From positions 1 through 26,842 of the forward strand of contig JAGLCE010000118.1 in assembly GCA_023146365.1 (NCBI GenBank): a stretch of DNA of 26,842 nt, read 5' to 3'. This DNA comes from Endozoicomonadaceae bacterium. Its GTDB lineage: Bacteria > Pseudomonadota > Gammaproteobacteria > Pseudomonadales > Endozoicomonadaceae. Of the stretch, positions 8,713 to 17,503 are shown one piece after another; within the stretch, counting starts at the first letter, position 1; the number at the start of each line of letters is the position of its first letter. Made by a program: the position numbers and the translations under genes. Under the pieces are notes generated by a model. It saw nothing but the letters and a program-made list of their open reading frames with translations. It made no database searches and was not told the DNA's origin.

Positions 8713-9654
8713 GTGTCGAAGATGATGGTGTTCGCCGGCAACTCCAACCCGGAACTCGCTAATAAGGTCGTCGATTATCTGCATATGCCGCTAGGAAAAG
8801 CCAGTGTTGGACGCTTCAGCGACGGAGAGGTCTATGTTGAAATTCATGAAAACGTACGCGGGAAGGATGTTTTCATTATCCAGTCTACCTGTGTACCGAC
8901 CAATGATAATCTCATCGAGTTGCTGATCATGGGTGACGCCATGCGTCGCTCCTCTGCCGCCCGTGTTACCGCCGTCATTCCCTACTTTGGTTATGCACGC
9001 CAAGACCGCCGTTCTCGTTCATCTCGTGTTGCTATCAGCGCCAAGGTAGTTGCAGATATCATTGTCAGCGTTGGCGTGAGTCGTGTCCTCACCGTTGATC
9101 TTCACGCCGACCAGATTCAAGGCTTCTTCGATATTCCTGTCGACAACATCTACGGCTCTCCTCTGCTGTTGGATGATATTGAGCGTAAGGGTCTCAGTGA
9201 CATGGTCATTGTCTCTCCTGACCATGGCGGCGTTGTTCGTGCCCGTGCGGTAGCCAAGCGTTTGAATGCCGAGCTAGCGATCATCGACAAACGTCGCCCT
9301 GAAGCTAACAAGGCAAAAGTCATGAACATCATCGGTAATGTGAGTGGCCGTAACTGCATTCTGGTTGATGATATGGTCGATACGGCTGGTACCCTGTGCC
9401 AAGCGACTATCGCTCTGAAAGAGCAAGGTGCCCAGCAGGTTCTTGCTTACGCCACGCACCCTGTGCTATCTGGCCGCGCATTGGAGAACATTGTCAACTC
9501 AGAGCTGGATGAGTTGATTGTTACCAACACGATTCCTTTGACACCAGCAGCCCGTGCAATTGATCGCATCCGTCAGTTGGATATGTCGCCATTGGTGGCC
9601 GAATCTGTGCGTCGTATCAGCAACGCTGAATCCATTAGCGCCATGTTTCGTTGA
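8713..9654 (+). CDS. prs: Ribose-phosphate pyrophosphokinase (PRPP synthetase)
   Basis: Prs makes phosphoribosyl pyrophosphate from ribose-5-phosphate and ATP for nucleotide, histidine and NAD synthesis. I take GTG 8713 as the start (AAGG 8 bases upstream). This gives 313 residues beginning VSKMMVFAGNSNP, which matches pseudomonad Prs in length and N-terminus; the frame is open further to 8689. Visible are RQDRR with the ATP-binding loop, DLHADQIQGFFDIPVDN, and the PRPP-binding DDMVDTAGT (219-227). It follows tRNA-Gln as in related genomes. Confidence 0.95.
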   Translation: MSKMMVFAGNSNPELANKVVDYLHMPLGKASVGRFSDGEVYVEIHENVRGKDVFIIQSTCVPTNDNLIELLIMGDAMRRSSAARVTAVIPYFGYARQDRRSRSSRVAISAKVVADIIVSVGVSRVLTVDLHADQIQGFFDIPVDNIYGSPLLLDDIERKGLSDMVIVSPDHGGVVRARAVAKRLNAELAIIDKRRPEANKAKVMNIIGNVSGRNCILVDDMVDTAGTLCQATIALKEQGAQQVLAYATHPVLSGRALENIVNSELDELIVTNTIPLTPAARAIDRIRQLDMSPLVAESVRRISNAESISAMFR

Positions 9655-9760
9655 ATCGGTATATGTCTTAAAAAAGAGCAGTCTGTATGATGATTGTTTA
9701 TGCCGTCACTCTATTGATTGATCTGCGTAGACAGCATTAAAGTGGTAGGACTATACCGCT

Positions 9761-9788
9761 TTGACAATGAGTTCATTATCGGTATGAT
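9761..9788 (+). promoter_or_regulatory. Candidate sigma70 promoter for rplY-pth
   Basis: A perfect TTGACA (9761-9766) and TATGAT (9783-9788) are 16 bases apart, about 75 bases before the rplY ATG. No other strong promoter was seen in the 207-base prs-rplY gap. Confidence 0.6.
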
Positions 9789-9861
9789 ACTCCGTTTTAT
9801 TAATCTGTCATGATAAACTGGTCGCCGTTTGTCATGGTGTTATTTTTTTTTGGAGAAGGGC

Positions 9862-10497
9862 ATGTCTAAAGCAATTGTTCTGGATGCTGAGCTGCGTAAG
9901 GATACAGGGAAAGGTGCGAGCCGCCGCCTGCGTCGCGCAGAAAAACTTCCTGCTATTATTTACGGTGCTGACGCTAAACCCACTTCGCTTGTCCTGCAGG
10001 CGAAACATGCCCGAAAAGCACTGGAAAACGAAGCATTTTATGCCCAGATATTTACTCTAAATATTGAAGGAAAACCCGAAAAAGCGATCTTGAAAGATAT
10101 ACAGCGTCACCCTGCGAAGGAATTCGCTATGCACATAGATTTTCTGCGTGTAGACGCCAAACACGAATTAACCACTCATGTACCCCTGCACTTCATCAAC
10201 CAAGAGATATGCGTAGGTGCCAAGGCTGGCGGTGCTATCGCCCATAACATGGTGGAAGTAGAGGTTCGTTGCCTGCCGAAAGACCTGCCTGAGTTCATTG
10301 AAGTCGATATGGCTAATGTTGAGCTGGGTGGCAGCTTTCGCCTCTCCCAGCTAAAGGCTCCTAATGGTGTTCAGCTAGTTCACCTTTTACACGGTGAAGA
10401 GCATGATCTACCTATTGCCGGTGTTCATGCCGTACGTGCTACCAAGGAAGATCAATCGACTGAAGAGGGTACAGAAGGCGAGGAAAGCACTGAATAA
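9862..10497 (+). CDS. rplY: 50S ribosomal protein L25 (general stress protein CTC form)
   Basis: L25 binds 5S rRNA in the large subunit. The 211-residue product is the long CTC form: an N-terminal L25 domain (residues 1 to about 95, with RKDTGKGASRRLRR and LPAIIYG) followed by the TL5/CTC C-terminal beta domain and an acidic tail rich in Glu and Thr. The ATG at 9862 is preceded by a strong GGAGAAGGG; the frame upstream to 9829 lacks such a site. It is followed 30 bases later by pth, the usual order. Confidence 0.95.
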   Translation: MSKAIVLDAELRKDTGKGASRRLRRAEKLPAIIYGADAKPTSLVLQAKHARKALENEAFYAQIFTLNIEGKPEKAILKDIQRHPAKEFAMHIDFLRVDAKHELTTHVPLHFINQEICVGAKAGGAIAHNMVEVEVRCLPKDLPEFIEVDMANVELGGSFRLSQLKAPNGVQLVHLLHGEEHDLPIAGVHAVRATKEDQSTEEGTEGEESTE

Positions 10498-10527
10498 GCG
10501 CTCACTAAAAGGGACGGAGGCGACATT

Positions 10528-11130
10528 GTGGCAAAGGCAACCCCTAATAAGGCTGTCGAATTGATAGTAGGCTTGGGCAATCCAGGTGCAGGTTATAAAT
10601 ATACTCGCCACAATGCCGGCATCTGGTTCCTTGAAGCACTAGCTCGTAGTTGTAACACTCAGCTTCAACTTGATAAGAAATTTCACGGTCTTAGCGCAAA
10701 AATCTATTTGGGTGGCCGTGATATTCGATTGCTTTTCCCCACTACATTCATGAATCGCAGCGGTCAGTCAGTGGCTGCTATTGCGAATTTCTACCGTATC
10801 CCTCCAGAGTCGATCTTAGTTGCTCATGATGAGCTCGACATTCCTGTCGGAACTGCACGGTTGAAACAGGGCGGTGGACATGGCGGACACAACGGATTGC
10901 GAGATATCATTAGTTGTCTAGGTAGCAACCGGGACTTTCTGCGCCTGCGTATCGGGGTGGGGCACCCTGGTAATAGTCATCAGGTGGTGGATTATGTGCT
11001 CAATAAACCATCACGACAGGATGATGATAAAATCCGTGCCGTGATTGATGAGTCAGTTCGTCTTATGCCGGAAGTCCTAGAAGGATCGTGGGCCAAAGCG
11101 GTACAGGCATTACATACTTTCCTTGCCTAA
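10528..11130 (+). CDS. pth: Peptidyl-tRNA hydrolase
   Basis: Pth recycles tRNA from drop-off peptidyl-tRNA by cleaving the ester bond. The 200-residue protein has the catalytic His28 in TRHNAG, Asp101 in HDELD, and the substrate-binding Asn76 (MNRSG) and Asn122 (GGHNGLRD), all in expected positions with a short N-terminal extension. The start is GTG 10528 with GGACGGAGG ending 7 bases upstream. Its last 21 bases overlap the end of the convergent DUF3500-like gene. In pseudomonads ychF follows directly; here that gene intervenes. Confidence 0.95.
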   Translation: MAKATPNKAVELIVGLGNPGAGYKYTRHNAGIWFLEALARSCNTQLQLDKKFHGLSAKIYLGGRDIRLLFPTTFMNRSGQSVAAIANFYRIPPESILVAHDELDIPVGTARLKQGGGHGGHNGLRDIISCLGSNRDFLRLRIGVGHPGNSHQVVDYVLNKPSRQDDDKIRAVIDESVRLMPEVLEGSWAKAVQALHTFLA

Positions 11131-12831
11131 ATTGTCGTCTAAATTATCACCTAAATTATCGATTGACTTATCAGGTACAGCTTTCGTCACCGTATCGGGA
11201 CGCAGTGTTGCCTCGTAAATGCCTTCGTACCGGCTACCTGGTCGAGACACGGAATAGGTAATAGTGATCGGCGCTTCTTTCATGCTTTTCGGTAAAGTAA
11301 GTCCAGTAGTGTAAATTCCCTGTTTTTTGTCGTACGGCAAGGGAAAATCGCCAAGCCACTCTTCGCCATGCTGATCATGAATGGTAATACTGATGTTCAT
11401 ATTTTGGTGCAAACTGCCATTCATGAAAGTACGAACTACTGGGTAAAATGGTCTGCCTGTTGGCACAATCTTTCCTTTGTGCCCGATTCTGATTTCTGCG
11501 CCCTCAAGGTAAGACGTCTTTTTAAGCCAAATAATGGCATTTGAGTCCATCGAATCGTCGAGGTTTGCGTTATCGATGGAAGTGGCGTCAGAAGAACTTT
11601 TATTTGCAGATTTTTCTTCTGGAGCATTTTGCCTAACGATCTCTTTGTTTGGCTGTAATAGCTCTACGGTATGCCTTAGCGGATCAAAATCGTTAACTGA
11701 TTTCGGATCGCGAACAGTCAAAAATGTTGCATTATTAGGTAACACCATGGTGTCAGAGCCAGATTGATGTGGCGTTTGAATAAATTCTATGAGTAAAAAT
11801 TCTGAGTGAATGCGGAGATAAAAACCGGTATCTGCCGTTTCCAAATTGCCTGCCCAAGCCACTTGAGCCTTACCTAGTTTTTTCATCACATCCGATTGAT
11901 GACGAACTTCTGGTCGCCAGTTATCCAACATGGTGTTCACTAAGCGTGTGAAGTAGTAGCGCTCTTCCTCAGTGAGCTGATCAATGCGAACTGTCGGCAC
12001 ATTGAGTGCCATAAATTTCACCGGATCCGGCAACATGGAAATCATAGGGCATTCATTGGTTTTTTGGTCGTGTTTCAAGCAGGTTTTATTGCGTATGGAT
12101 TTTCTCAGTTGTTTGATGGCCGTACGAGAAAAATCCCCCATTTGCCAAAGAATGGTCTGTCCAGCTTGCTCATGCCAGCGCAGATAAGGGTAATGTGTTT
12201 GGCGGAGATCTACTTTAGGGGCTTCAGGTACCTGAGTGGGATAACTAGCCAAAAACAGAGGACCCATCGTGATACTGTGCTGATCTTTGGCCGTATTGAA
12301 GAAAATGTCCACATTAAACCAAGGACTGCCAAGTCGAATGCCCCAGTCGCTGCTATCAGGATGGCCGGTTAACAAGAGACGTGCGTCAGGGAGATGTTCG
12401 GTCAGTAAAAATTCGTCTTGCTCCGCCATCTCCTGATGCACAAACTCCTGGTTTATAATCGCAGTCAAATGTTGGTAACCGCCACTACTCAAAGCGGTAG
12501 CAAGCAAACGGTGCAAGCTAGCACGTTGCTCATAGCTAAGTGTGTTCAGATCAAGGCCAATACTGTCATCCAGACTAGTCAAGGGCTTGCCCTTAATTAA
12601 TTGGTTATTGTCCATCTGTAGCTGCATGAGATCCTTTTTGGAAAATAACGCTATCAGTTCTGTCAATTGCCGATTGATAGTTTGGGTATAAAGTTCACTG
12701 TGTCGAGATTGCGCGCTCTCTTTTTCCGTGACTTTCTGATCCGCTGCCACCTGACTGACGCTTATCGCTGCTAGCAGCGATGTAACGAGTACCGATGTAA
12801 TCACGCTTTGACGAACATTCTGATAATTCAT
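11110..12831 (-). CDS. Exported DUF3500-like protein of unknown function
   Basis: The 573-residue product begins with a cleavable signal peptide (hydrophobic residues about 11-25, likely cleavage after VAA at residue 30), so it should reach the periplasm or beyond. Residues about 95-380 resemble the DUF3500 family: LSYEQRASLHRLLATALSSGGY, then W-x-R-x-G-x-x-x-x-N and a GPLFL-SYP segment. After a low-complexity linker a beta-rich C-terminal region follows (about 450-555). The C-terminus ends in DNLGDNLDDNLG, encoded by a short direct repeat. It is on the opposite strand to pth and ychF, overlaps the pth end by 21 bases, and interrupts a pth-ychF pair that is usually adjacent. The family assignment is from memory of the pattern and is moderate. 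Confidence 0.65.
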   Translation of the reverse strand: MNYQNVRQSVITSVLVTSLLAAISVSQVAADQKVTEKESAQSRHSELYTQTINRQLTELIALFSKKDLMQLQMDNNQLIKGKPLTSLDDSIGLDLNTLSYEQRASLHRLLATALSSGGYQHLTAIINQEFVHQEMAEQDEFLLTEHLPDARLLLTGHPDSSDWGIRLGSPWFNVDIFFNTAKDQHSITMGPLFLASYPTQVPEAPKVDLRQTHYPYLRWHEQAGQTILWQMGDFSRTAIKQLRKSIRNKTCLKHDQKTNECPMISMLPDPVKFMALNVPTVRIDQLTEEERYYFTRLVNTMLDNWRPEVRHQSDVMKKLGKAQVAWAGNLETADTGFYLRIHSEFLLIEFIQTPHQSGSDTMVLPNNATFLTVRDPKSVNDFDPLRHTVELLQPNKEIVRQNAPEEKSANKSSSDATSIDNANLDDSMDSNAIIWLKKTSYLEGAEIRIGHKGKIVPTGRPFYPVVRTFMNGSLHQNMNISITIHDQHGEEWLGDFPLPYDKKQGIYTTGLTLPKSMKEAPITITYSVSRPGSRYEGIYEATLRPDTVTKAVPDKSIDNLGDNLDDNLGKESM

Positions 12832-13013
12832 GATATTTTGGCTCTTTTTTTTCGACGATCCATGTTAAAATCTAGCCCCTATAATGGCAGTTTCTCACTA
12901 ATTACTCACTAATTAAATGACAACTGATTTGCAGTATTTTTTCGCCGCGCAGAGTCCACCCCTTATAATTTGCCGGTTTTATTGACAACTTTCTACTTAA
13001 CAGGGTAGACAGC

Positions 13014-14105
13014 ATGGGTTTTAAATGTGGCATAGTCGGACTTCCCAACGTCGGTAAGTCCACTCTCTTCAACGCCATGACCAAGGCGGGTATTGATGCA
13101 GAGAACTTTCCTTTTTGCACTATCGAGCCAAATGCAGGCGTGGTACCCATGCCTGACTCTCGTTTGGACAAGCTGGCTGAGATCGTCAAGCCCCAGCGAG
13201 TATTGCCCACAACCATGGAGTTTGTGGATGTCGCAGGCCTAGTGGAAGGCGCTTCTAAGGGCGAGGGTCTGGGGAATCAGTTTTTGGCCACTATTAGGGA
13301 AACTGATGCGATTGCACATGTCGTGCGTTGCTTTGAGAATGACAATATTATTCATGTTGCCAACCGTATTGATCCTGTCGCTGATATTGAGATCATCAAC
13401 ATAGAGCTCTCTTTAGCCGATCTGGATAGTTTGGAAAAGCAGGAGAAGCGTATTTCTCGTGCGGCCAAAGGGGGTGACAAAGAGGCTCTGAGGCAAAAAG
13501 CACTGCTAAAAAAGTTGATTCCGGCTTTAGAAGAAGGACGCGCTATTCGCAGTCTGACACTTACTCCAGAAGAGTGGCGCGAGGTGAAGATGTTCCATCT
13601 GCTAACCAGCAAACCAGCCATGTACATTGCCAATGTAGATGAGGACGGTTTTGAGAATAATCCTTATCTAGATAAGGTCATTGCTTTGGCTAACGCAGAG
13701 GGTGCCATCGTTGTTCCTATCTGCAACAAACTGGAAGCAGAAATTGCAGAGCTGGAGGATGATGAAAAAGACGAGTTCTTAACGAGTCTTGGCATGGAAG
13801 AGCCGGGGTTGGATCGAGTAATTCGTGTAGGGTATGAACTGTTAAGTCTACAAACCTATTTTACTGCTGGCGTAAAAGAAGTACGGGCTTGGACGATTAA
13901 GGTCGGTGCGACAGCACCGGAAGCTGCTGGCGTTATTCATACGGACTTTCAGCGTGGCTTCATTCGTGCAGAAGTGACCAGTTATAACGATTTCATCCAG
14001 TACAGCGGTGAACAAGGTGCTAAAGAAGCAGGTCGCCTACGCGTTGAAGGCAAGGAATATATTGTCCAAGATGGCGATGTCCTGCACTTTCGCTTTAATG
14101 TATGA
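13014..14105 (+). CDS. ychF: Redox-responsive ATPase/GTPase YchF (OLA1 family)
   Basis: YchF is an Obg-related P-loop NTPase that prefers ATP and acts in ribosome-linked stress control. The 363-residue length equals the E. coli protein. Motifs are GLPNVGKST (residues 9-17), DVAGLVEGASKGEGLGN (switch II), and NVDED replacing the usual NKxD, which explains loss of GTP preference. A C-terminal TGS domain follows (TFFTAG-like TYFTAGVKEVRAW through RVEGKEYIVQDGDVLHFRFNV). TATAAT at 12965-12970 and TTGACA at 12983-12988 lie upstream but do not form one canonical promoter. Confidence 0.96.
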   Translation: MGFKCGIVGLPNVGKSTLFNAMTKAGIDAENFPFCTIEPNAGVVPMPDSRLDKLAEIVKPQRVLPTTMEFVDVAGLVEGASKGEGLGNQFLATIRETDAIAHVVRCFENDNIIHVANRIDPVADIEIINIELSLADLDSLEKQEKRISRAAKGGDKEALRQKALLKKLIPALEEGRAIRSLTLTPEEWREVKMFHLLTSKPAMYIANVDEDGFENNPYLDKVIALANAEGAIVVPICNKLEAEIAELEDDEKDEFLTSLGMEEPGLDRVIRVGYELLSLQTYFTAGVKEVRAWTIKVGATAPEAAGVIHTDFQRGFIRAEVTSYNDFIQYSGEQGAKEAGRLRVEGKEYIVQDGDVLHFRFNV

Positions 14106-14336
14106 TTGAATCTTGATCGTCATACTGCGTCTGTCGGTTCTGGCAGGGTATATTTTCTGCGTTTGATTCTATACAGTCCTCGTTTGATTGAAGCGATTGA
14201 CGTACTATACGAATGCTTGTGTTAGACTGGCACACATCATATCTGATATAAAGTGCACTATTGATAGCATTTAAATACGTAAGCTTCACCGTGATACATG
14301 TCCAGCGAACCACAGAATGAGAGAGTCGATAAACTA

Positions 14337-14786
14337 ATGAGAAAAATAATTTGTGCGGGACTGGCAGTGTTGGCGCTTAATGCTTCAGGGCACACGCTCA
14401 CGCTTGATAAAGATGAAGATGCTGTTGAACTGCGCCAAGCACAGATGCATCTTGTCGGTACCTATTTCAGTGAAATGGGTGCAATGGTCAAAGGGAAAAA
14501 GCCTTATGATGCAGTGACATTTTCCGCCAATGCTGATCGGCTGGTTGCGTTGAGTGGCTGGGCTCATGAAGGGTTCACACAAAAACAGTTAACGCGTGAT
14601 TCGAAAGCCAAGTCGGAGATATGGGAAAAAAAGATGGATTTTGATCATAAAATGAAAGCCTTTCATGAACAGGCGCTCAAACTTCAACAGGTTGCTGAAA
14701 AACGCGATATGGACGCAATTAAATCATCATTCAAAAAGGCTGGAGATACCTGCGGTAGTTGCCATAAACCCTACAAGAACAAGTGA
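14337..14786 (+). CDS. Class II cytochrome c (cytochrome c'/c556-like)
   Basis: The ATG at 14337 begins a 149-residue protein with an export signal (KIICAGLAVLALNASG), whereas the frame upstream to 14298 would spoil it. The mature part is mainly helical, and near the C-terminus is the haem-attachment motif C139-x2-C142-H143 (CGSCH), the hallmark position of class II cytochromes c. Such periplasmic four-helix proteins carry electrons or bind NO. The neighbouring convergent cytochrome b561 is a plausible membrane partner, as these two types are often paired. GAGAGA lies about 11 bases upstream. Confidence 0.88.
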   Translation: MRKIICAGLAVLALNASGHTLTLDKDEDAVELRQAQMHLVGTYFSEMGAMVKGKKPYDAVTFSANADRLVALSGWAHEGFTQKQLTRDSKAKSEIWEKKMDFDHKMKAFHEQALKLQQVAEKRDMDAIKSSFKKAGDTCGSCHKPYKNK

Positions 14787-14798
14787 AAAACGGTTCTA

Positions 14799-14832
14799 AA
14801 AAGTAGCAATCATCAAAGCTATTGCTGCTTTT
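14799..14832. terminator. Bidirectional rho-independent terminator
   Basis: AAAAGTAGCAAT (14799-14810) pairs with ATTGCTGCTTTT (14821-14832), 11 Watson-Crick pairs and one G-T, around a 10-base loop. It has A's on one side and T's on the other, so it can end both the cytochrome c' and the convergent cytochrome b transcripts. Confidence 0.8.
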
Positions 14833-14853
14833 AAATGTTTCTTCTTTATCGGA

Positions 14854-15498
14854 TTAAGTACCAAGTCTCGTGATCAGCCAGACAATACCTGCAGCAATCG
14901 TAATGGCTGCTACGCCATAAGCAGGATTTCTCCCGACGGGTTCGACGATATCCGCCGAAACAGAGCGTTTACCGGTAATCATGCTAGGCAGGATATCATC
15001 CCGTTTGACGATGGTGTAAAACAGTATGGCTGCAATGTGTAGCATGATGAGCCCAAGTAGGATGTTAAAATTCAACGAGTGCAGACTGGTCATCTGGTCG
15101 CTGAAATCATTAGACACATAATGAGCCAGCGGTCCCTCTGTAACAATCGAATCATTGGCGAACAGGCCTGTGGTCAGCTGTACGGCAAGACTGAGTAACA
15201 TGGCGATTACGCTCCAGCTACCCAGTGGATTATGTCCAGGCTCGTCGCTGTGTAGTCCGCTACGAATATAGCTGATCGCTTTGGATGGCCTCAAAGGAAA
15301 GGCGGAAAAGCGTGAGTAAAAGCCACCAGTAAATCCCCAGATAATACGAAACAGCAATAGAGCGAGAGTGAAATAAGCAAGAGGAAGATGCTTGTCCATA
15401 TCGGCTTCAGTACCGGTATACCAAAGAGCGACGATGGCCAGAACCAGTAGCCAGTGAAACAGGCGGGTTGGTAAATCCCACACTCTAATCGTTTTCAT
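14854..15498 (-). CDS. Cytochrome b561-type membrane protein
   Basis: The 214-residue protein has four hydrophobic helices (about 13-30, 38-56, 95-113, 143-163) and a fifth short one near the C-terminus. Candidate haem ligands are His15 (RLFHW), His37, His140 (SLHSLN) and His154 (MLHIAA). VWDLPTRLFHWLLV at the N-terminus is typical of the di-haem b-type cytochrome family related to the Ni-Fe hydrogenase b subunit. It probably passes electrons between quinol and the cytochrome c' encoded next to it. No hydrogenase gene is nearby. Confidence 0.88.
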   Translation of the reverse strand: MKTIRVWDLPTRLFHWLLVLAIVALWYTGTEADMDKHLPLAYFTLALLLFRIIWGFTGGFYSRFSAFPLRPSKAISYIRSGLHSDEPGHNPLGSWSVIAMLLSLAVQLTTGLFANDSIVTEGPLAHYVSNDFSDQMTSLHSLNFNILLGLIMLHIAAILFYTIVKRDDILPSMITGKRSVSADIVEPVGRNPAYGVAAITIAAGIVWLITRLGT

Positions 15499-15533
15499 GT
15501 AGGGTTCCTTGTGTGATTATTAGGCTGCTGCTC

Positions 15534-16538
15534 TCAAGCTTTTTCAAGTTGTGACTTGATATTGTCCGGTATTCCATGGATGGTCAGAGTGTCATTTTCC
15601 TGATTGTAGAGAATCCGGTTGCCAAGCAGATCAGCATCAAAAGCGATATTGAGCCCTTTGGCACGACCCGAGTAGCGAATGAGCCGCTTTAGCTGGCTTT
15701 TACTAGGCGTAATTTTAGGCGCTAGATCATAGTCTTGAGTGTTGATGAAGCGTGTGAAGTTATCGGGCTCGGCCTCGTTCAGGAAGGTCGACAGTTCATT
15801 CAAGGAGATCGCTTCATTCGACTGGAGCTGCTCGTTGCAGTATTCGTAGACACGTTTTTTGACTCTATCGGGTGCCGCAAGAGCCTCATTATTGCCACCA
15901 CTGTAAGCCTCTACTGCATTTATCAGGGTATCGGTGTCTTTCTTGGTGTTGGCTGTTTCTGTTCCACCCAAAAACCCCTTGAAACAGTCGCTGAGACGGC
16001 GTCCGCCACGGGGCTTGATCCAAGAAATATAACGCTGAGCCTGGGAATTACTTTGCCATTCTGTGATATTAATGCGGGCGGCAAGGTTAAGGCGCCCCAT
16101 ATCAAGGTAGACGGTATCAATAATGTCGAGTTGCTCGGTCACTGACACACTACTGGCCGGAGTAACCAGAGCGATGAGCAAGTACTGAGTCAGCCCGCTG
16201 CAGTAGTGAGCAATCAGCACAAAGCCACCGAAAAACATGCCGGCGGTGTCCAGTTTTTCCTTAAGGCTTTCTGTTGTTTTCAGACTGAAATTCACAAACT
16301 CCGCTGAGTCGTTAAGATAAGCGCTTAACCAGTCCTGTAATTGCGTCTCGCCTTCCGTTGCTGCCGAAAAGCAGCCATGGGCTTTATCTGACTTCTGATT
16401 GTAGCTTTGCAGCAGATCCTGCAGCAGACCTTCAGTGATCGGTGTAACCGGCAGCGGTGTAGACCGAGGATGGATAGTGGCACTGTCTGCATCTGGACTG
16501 CGAATCAAGTGGTGAACAATAATATTACTAATGGTCAT
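15534..16538 (-). CDS. ndpA: Nucleoid-associated protein NdpA (YejK)
   Basis: The 334-residue length and the sequence fit the NdpA/YejK family of nucleoid-associated proteins. MTISNIIVHHL at the N-terminus, FGGFVLIAHYC, LDMGRLNLAARINITEW, YISWIKPRGGRRLSDCFKGFLGG and the C-terminal NRILYNQENDTLTIHGIP are family blocks. The precise role in chromosome organisation is not established. It is 35 bases upstream of the cytochrome b gene on the same strand, so the two may be co-transcribed. Confidence 0.92.
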   Translation of the reverse strand: MTISNIIVHHLIRSPDADSATIHPRSTPLPVTPITEGLLQDLLQSYNQKSDKAHGCFSAATEGETQLQDWLSAYLNDSAEFVNFSLKTTESLKEKLDTAGMFFGGFVLIAHYCSGLTQYLLIALVTPASSVSVTEQLDIIDTVYLDMGRLNLAARINITEWQSNSQAQRYISWIKPRGGRRLSDCFKGFLGGTETANTKKDTDTLINAVEAYSGGNNEALAAPDRVKKRVYEYCNEQLQSNEAISLNELSTFLNEAEPDNFTRFINTQDYDLAPKITPSKSQLKRLIRYSGRAKGLNIAFDADLLGNRILYNQENDTLTIHGIPDNIKSQLEKA

Positions 16539-16608
16539 AGGTTTTTCGCTTCAGGTGTATCTGTTCGAAAGCAGGATTATTGCACAGAGCCATGAGAAAT
16601 GCAGTGAG

Positions 16609-16881
16609 CTAACCGTTCAGTAGCGCTAATCTCTCAAAGAATATGCGAACCTTGCTATCAAGAAACTTGCGGATTGGATTGAGACAAGCAGAGAATTGTA
16701 GTGAAATATAGAACTCAAAGAGATAATTAGCACTGACATCTGGGTCGGAGAGATCTGGATCTTGGTCAAAAATGACAGCAAAATTACGTTTCAGCTCAGC
16801 AATATACTCTTCAAGCAGATGCCTCATGCTACATTCATGTGCGGCCTCCATTATGGCCAACAGTAAAAAACAGTGCCCACG
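16609..16881 (-). pseudogene. Fragment resembling the ligand-binding end of a TetR-type regulator
   Basis: The frame reads GTVFLLLAIMEAAHECSMRHLLEEY and onward to a stop at 16609, about 90 residues. This pattern (a hydrophobic helix, then acidic residues and a long helix with a C-terminal helix pair) resembles the C-terminal half of TetR-family repressors. An in-frame stop lies just upstream, no helix-turn-helix half was found to the right, and there is no good ribosome site. It is probably a relic. The assignment rests on weak similarity only. Confidence 0.3.
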
Positions 16882-17446
16882 GTACTTTATTAGCTGGGAA
16901 ATCGCGATAACTTAATCTGAAAAATAAGCGCCTATTTCTCGACGTACTTGTCCCGCGGCTCATTTGACACCAAATGATCGGTTTTATGCCTCTTTTTAGT
17001 GCTTCGTGATCCGTTTTGTCGAGTTATGCTGAGGTCTCGTTAGATTGTTATTTAATCCACTTTTCAATCGCAGTTTGCTTAAATCGCCAAGAGCCACCTG
17101 CCTTAAAATCCGGTATCGTGCTGGCTGCCGCCATTCGATACACAGCCTAGATTGCCACAATAACCGACACGCTTGGAGTGGATTTGAGAGCTCCGAAATG
17201 TACAGCAACTGACTCACCTATGAAATGTCAGTCGATTGCATTTATTATATTAATCCAGTTCAGTTCACTGTAATGATCTATGTTTCATCAAAATGTGCTT
17301 CAACGGGAGTTCAAGCAAGATCATCCATTCGTAAACGAAGTGGTTTCAACAAACAACCCGTACCTGAAACAGGAGTATGACTGATAATCCGGTTGTCATA
17401 GCTGAACGGATTGTTATTCTAACCATCTTGTTAATGATAACCAATG
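16882..17446. other. Gene-poor junction between core region and AT-rich island
   Basis: No supported gene, RNA or repeat was seen here. Reading frames present are short and lack family features. The stretch marks the change from compact core genes to AT-rich, loosely spaced accessory DNA. Confidence 0.5.
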
Positions 17447-17482
17447 CAATATTCTGTACCCTTTGCACGATACAGAATATTG
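17447..17482 (+). promoter_or_regulatory. Perfect 12-base inverted repeat before the first zinc-finger gene
   Basis: CAATATTCTGTA (17447-17458) and TACAGAATATTG (17471-17482) are perfect 12-base arms around a 12-base loop, ending 21 bases before the ATG. The ribosome site AAGGAAG (17488-17494) follows directly. This could be a leader hairpin controlling translation or a repressor dyad. Confidence 0.55.
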
Positions 17483-17503
17483 ATACAAAGGAAGCATGAA
17501 ATT

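Noticed and set aside
16996..17217. Small minus-strand frame of 73 codons
   Set aside because: It has low-complexity, Arg/Leu/Ser-rich composition, no ribosome site and no recognisable motif.
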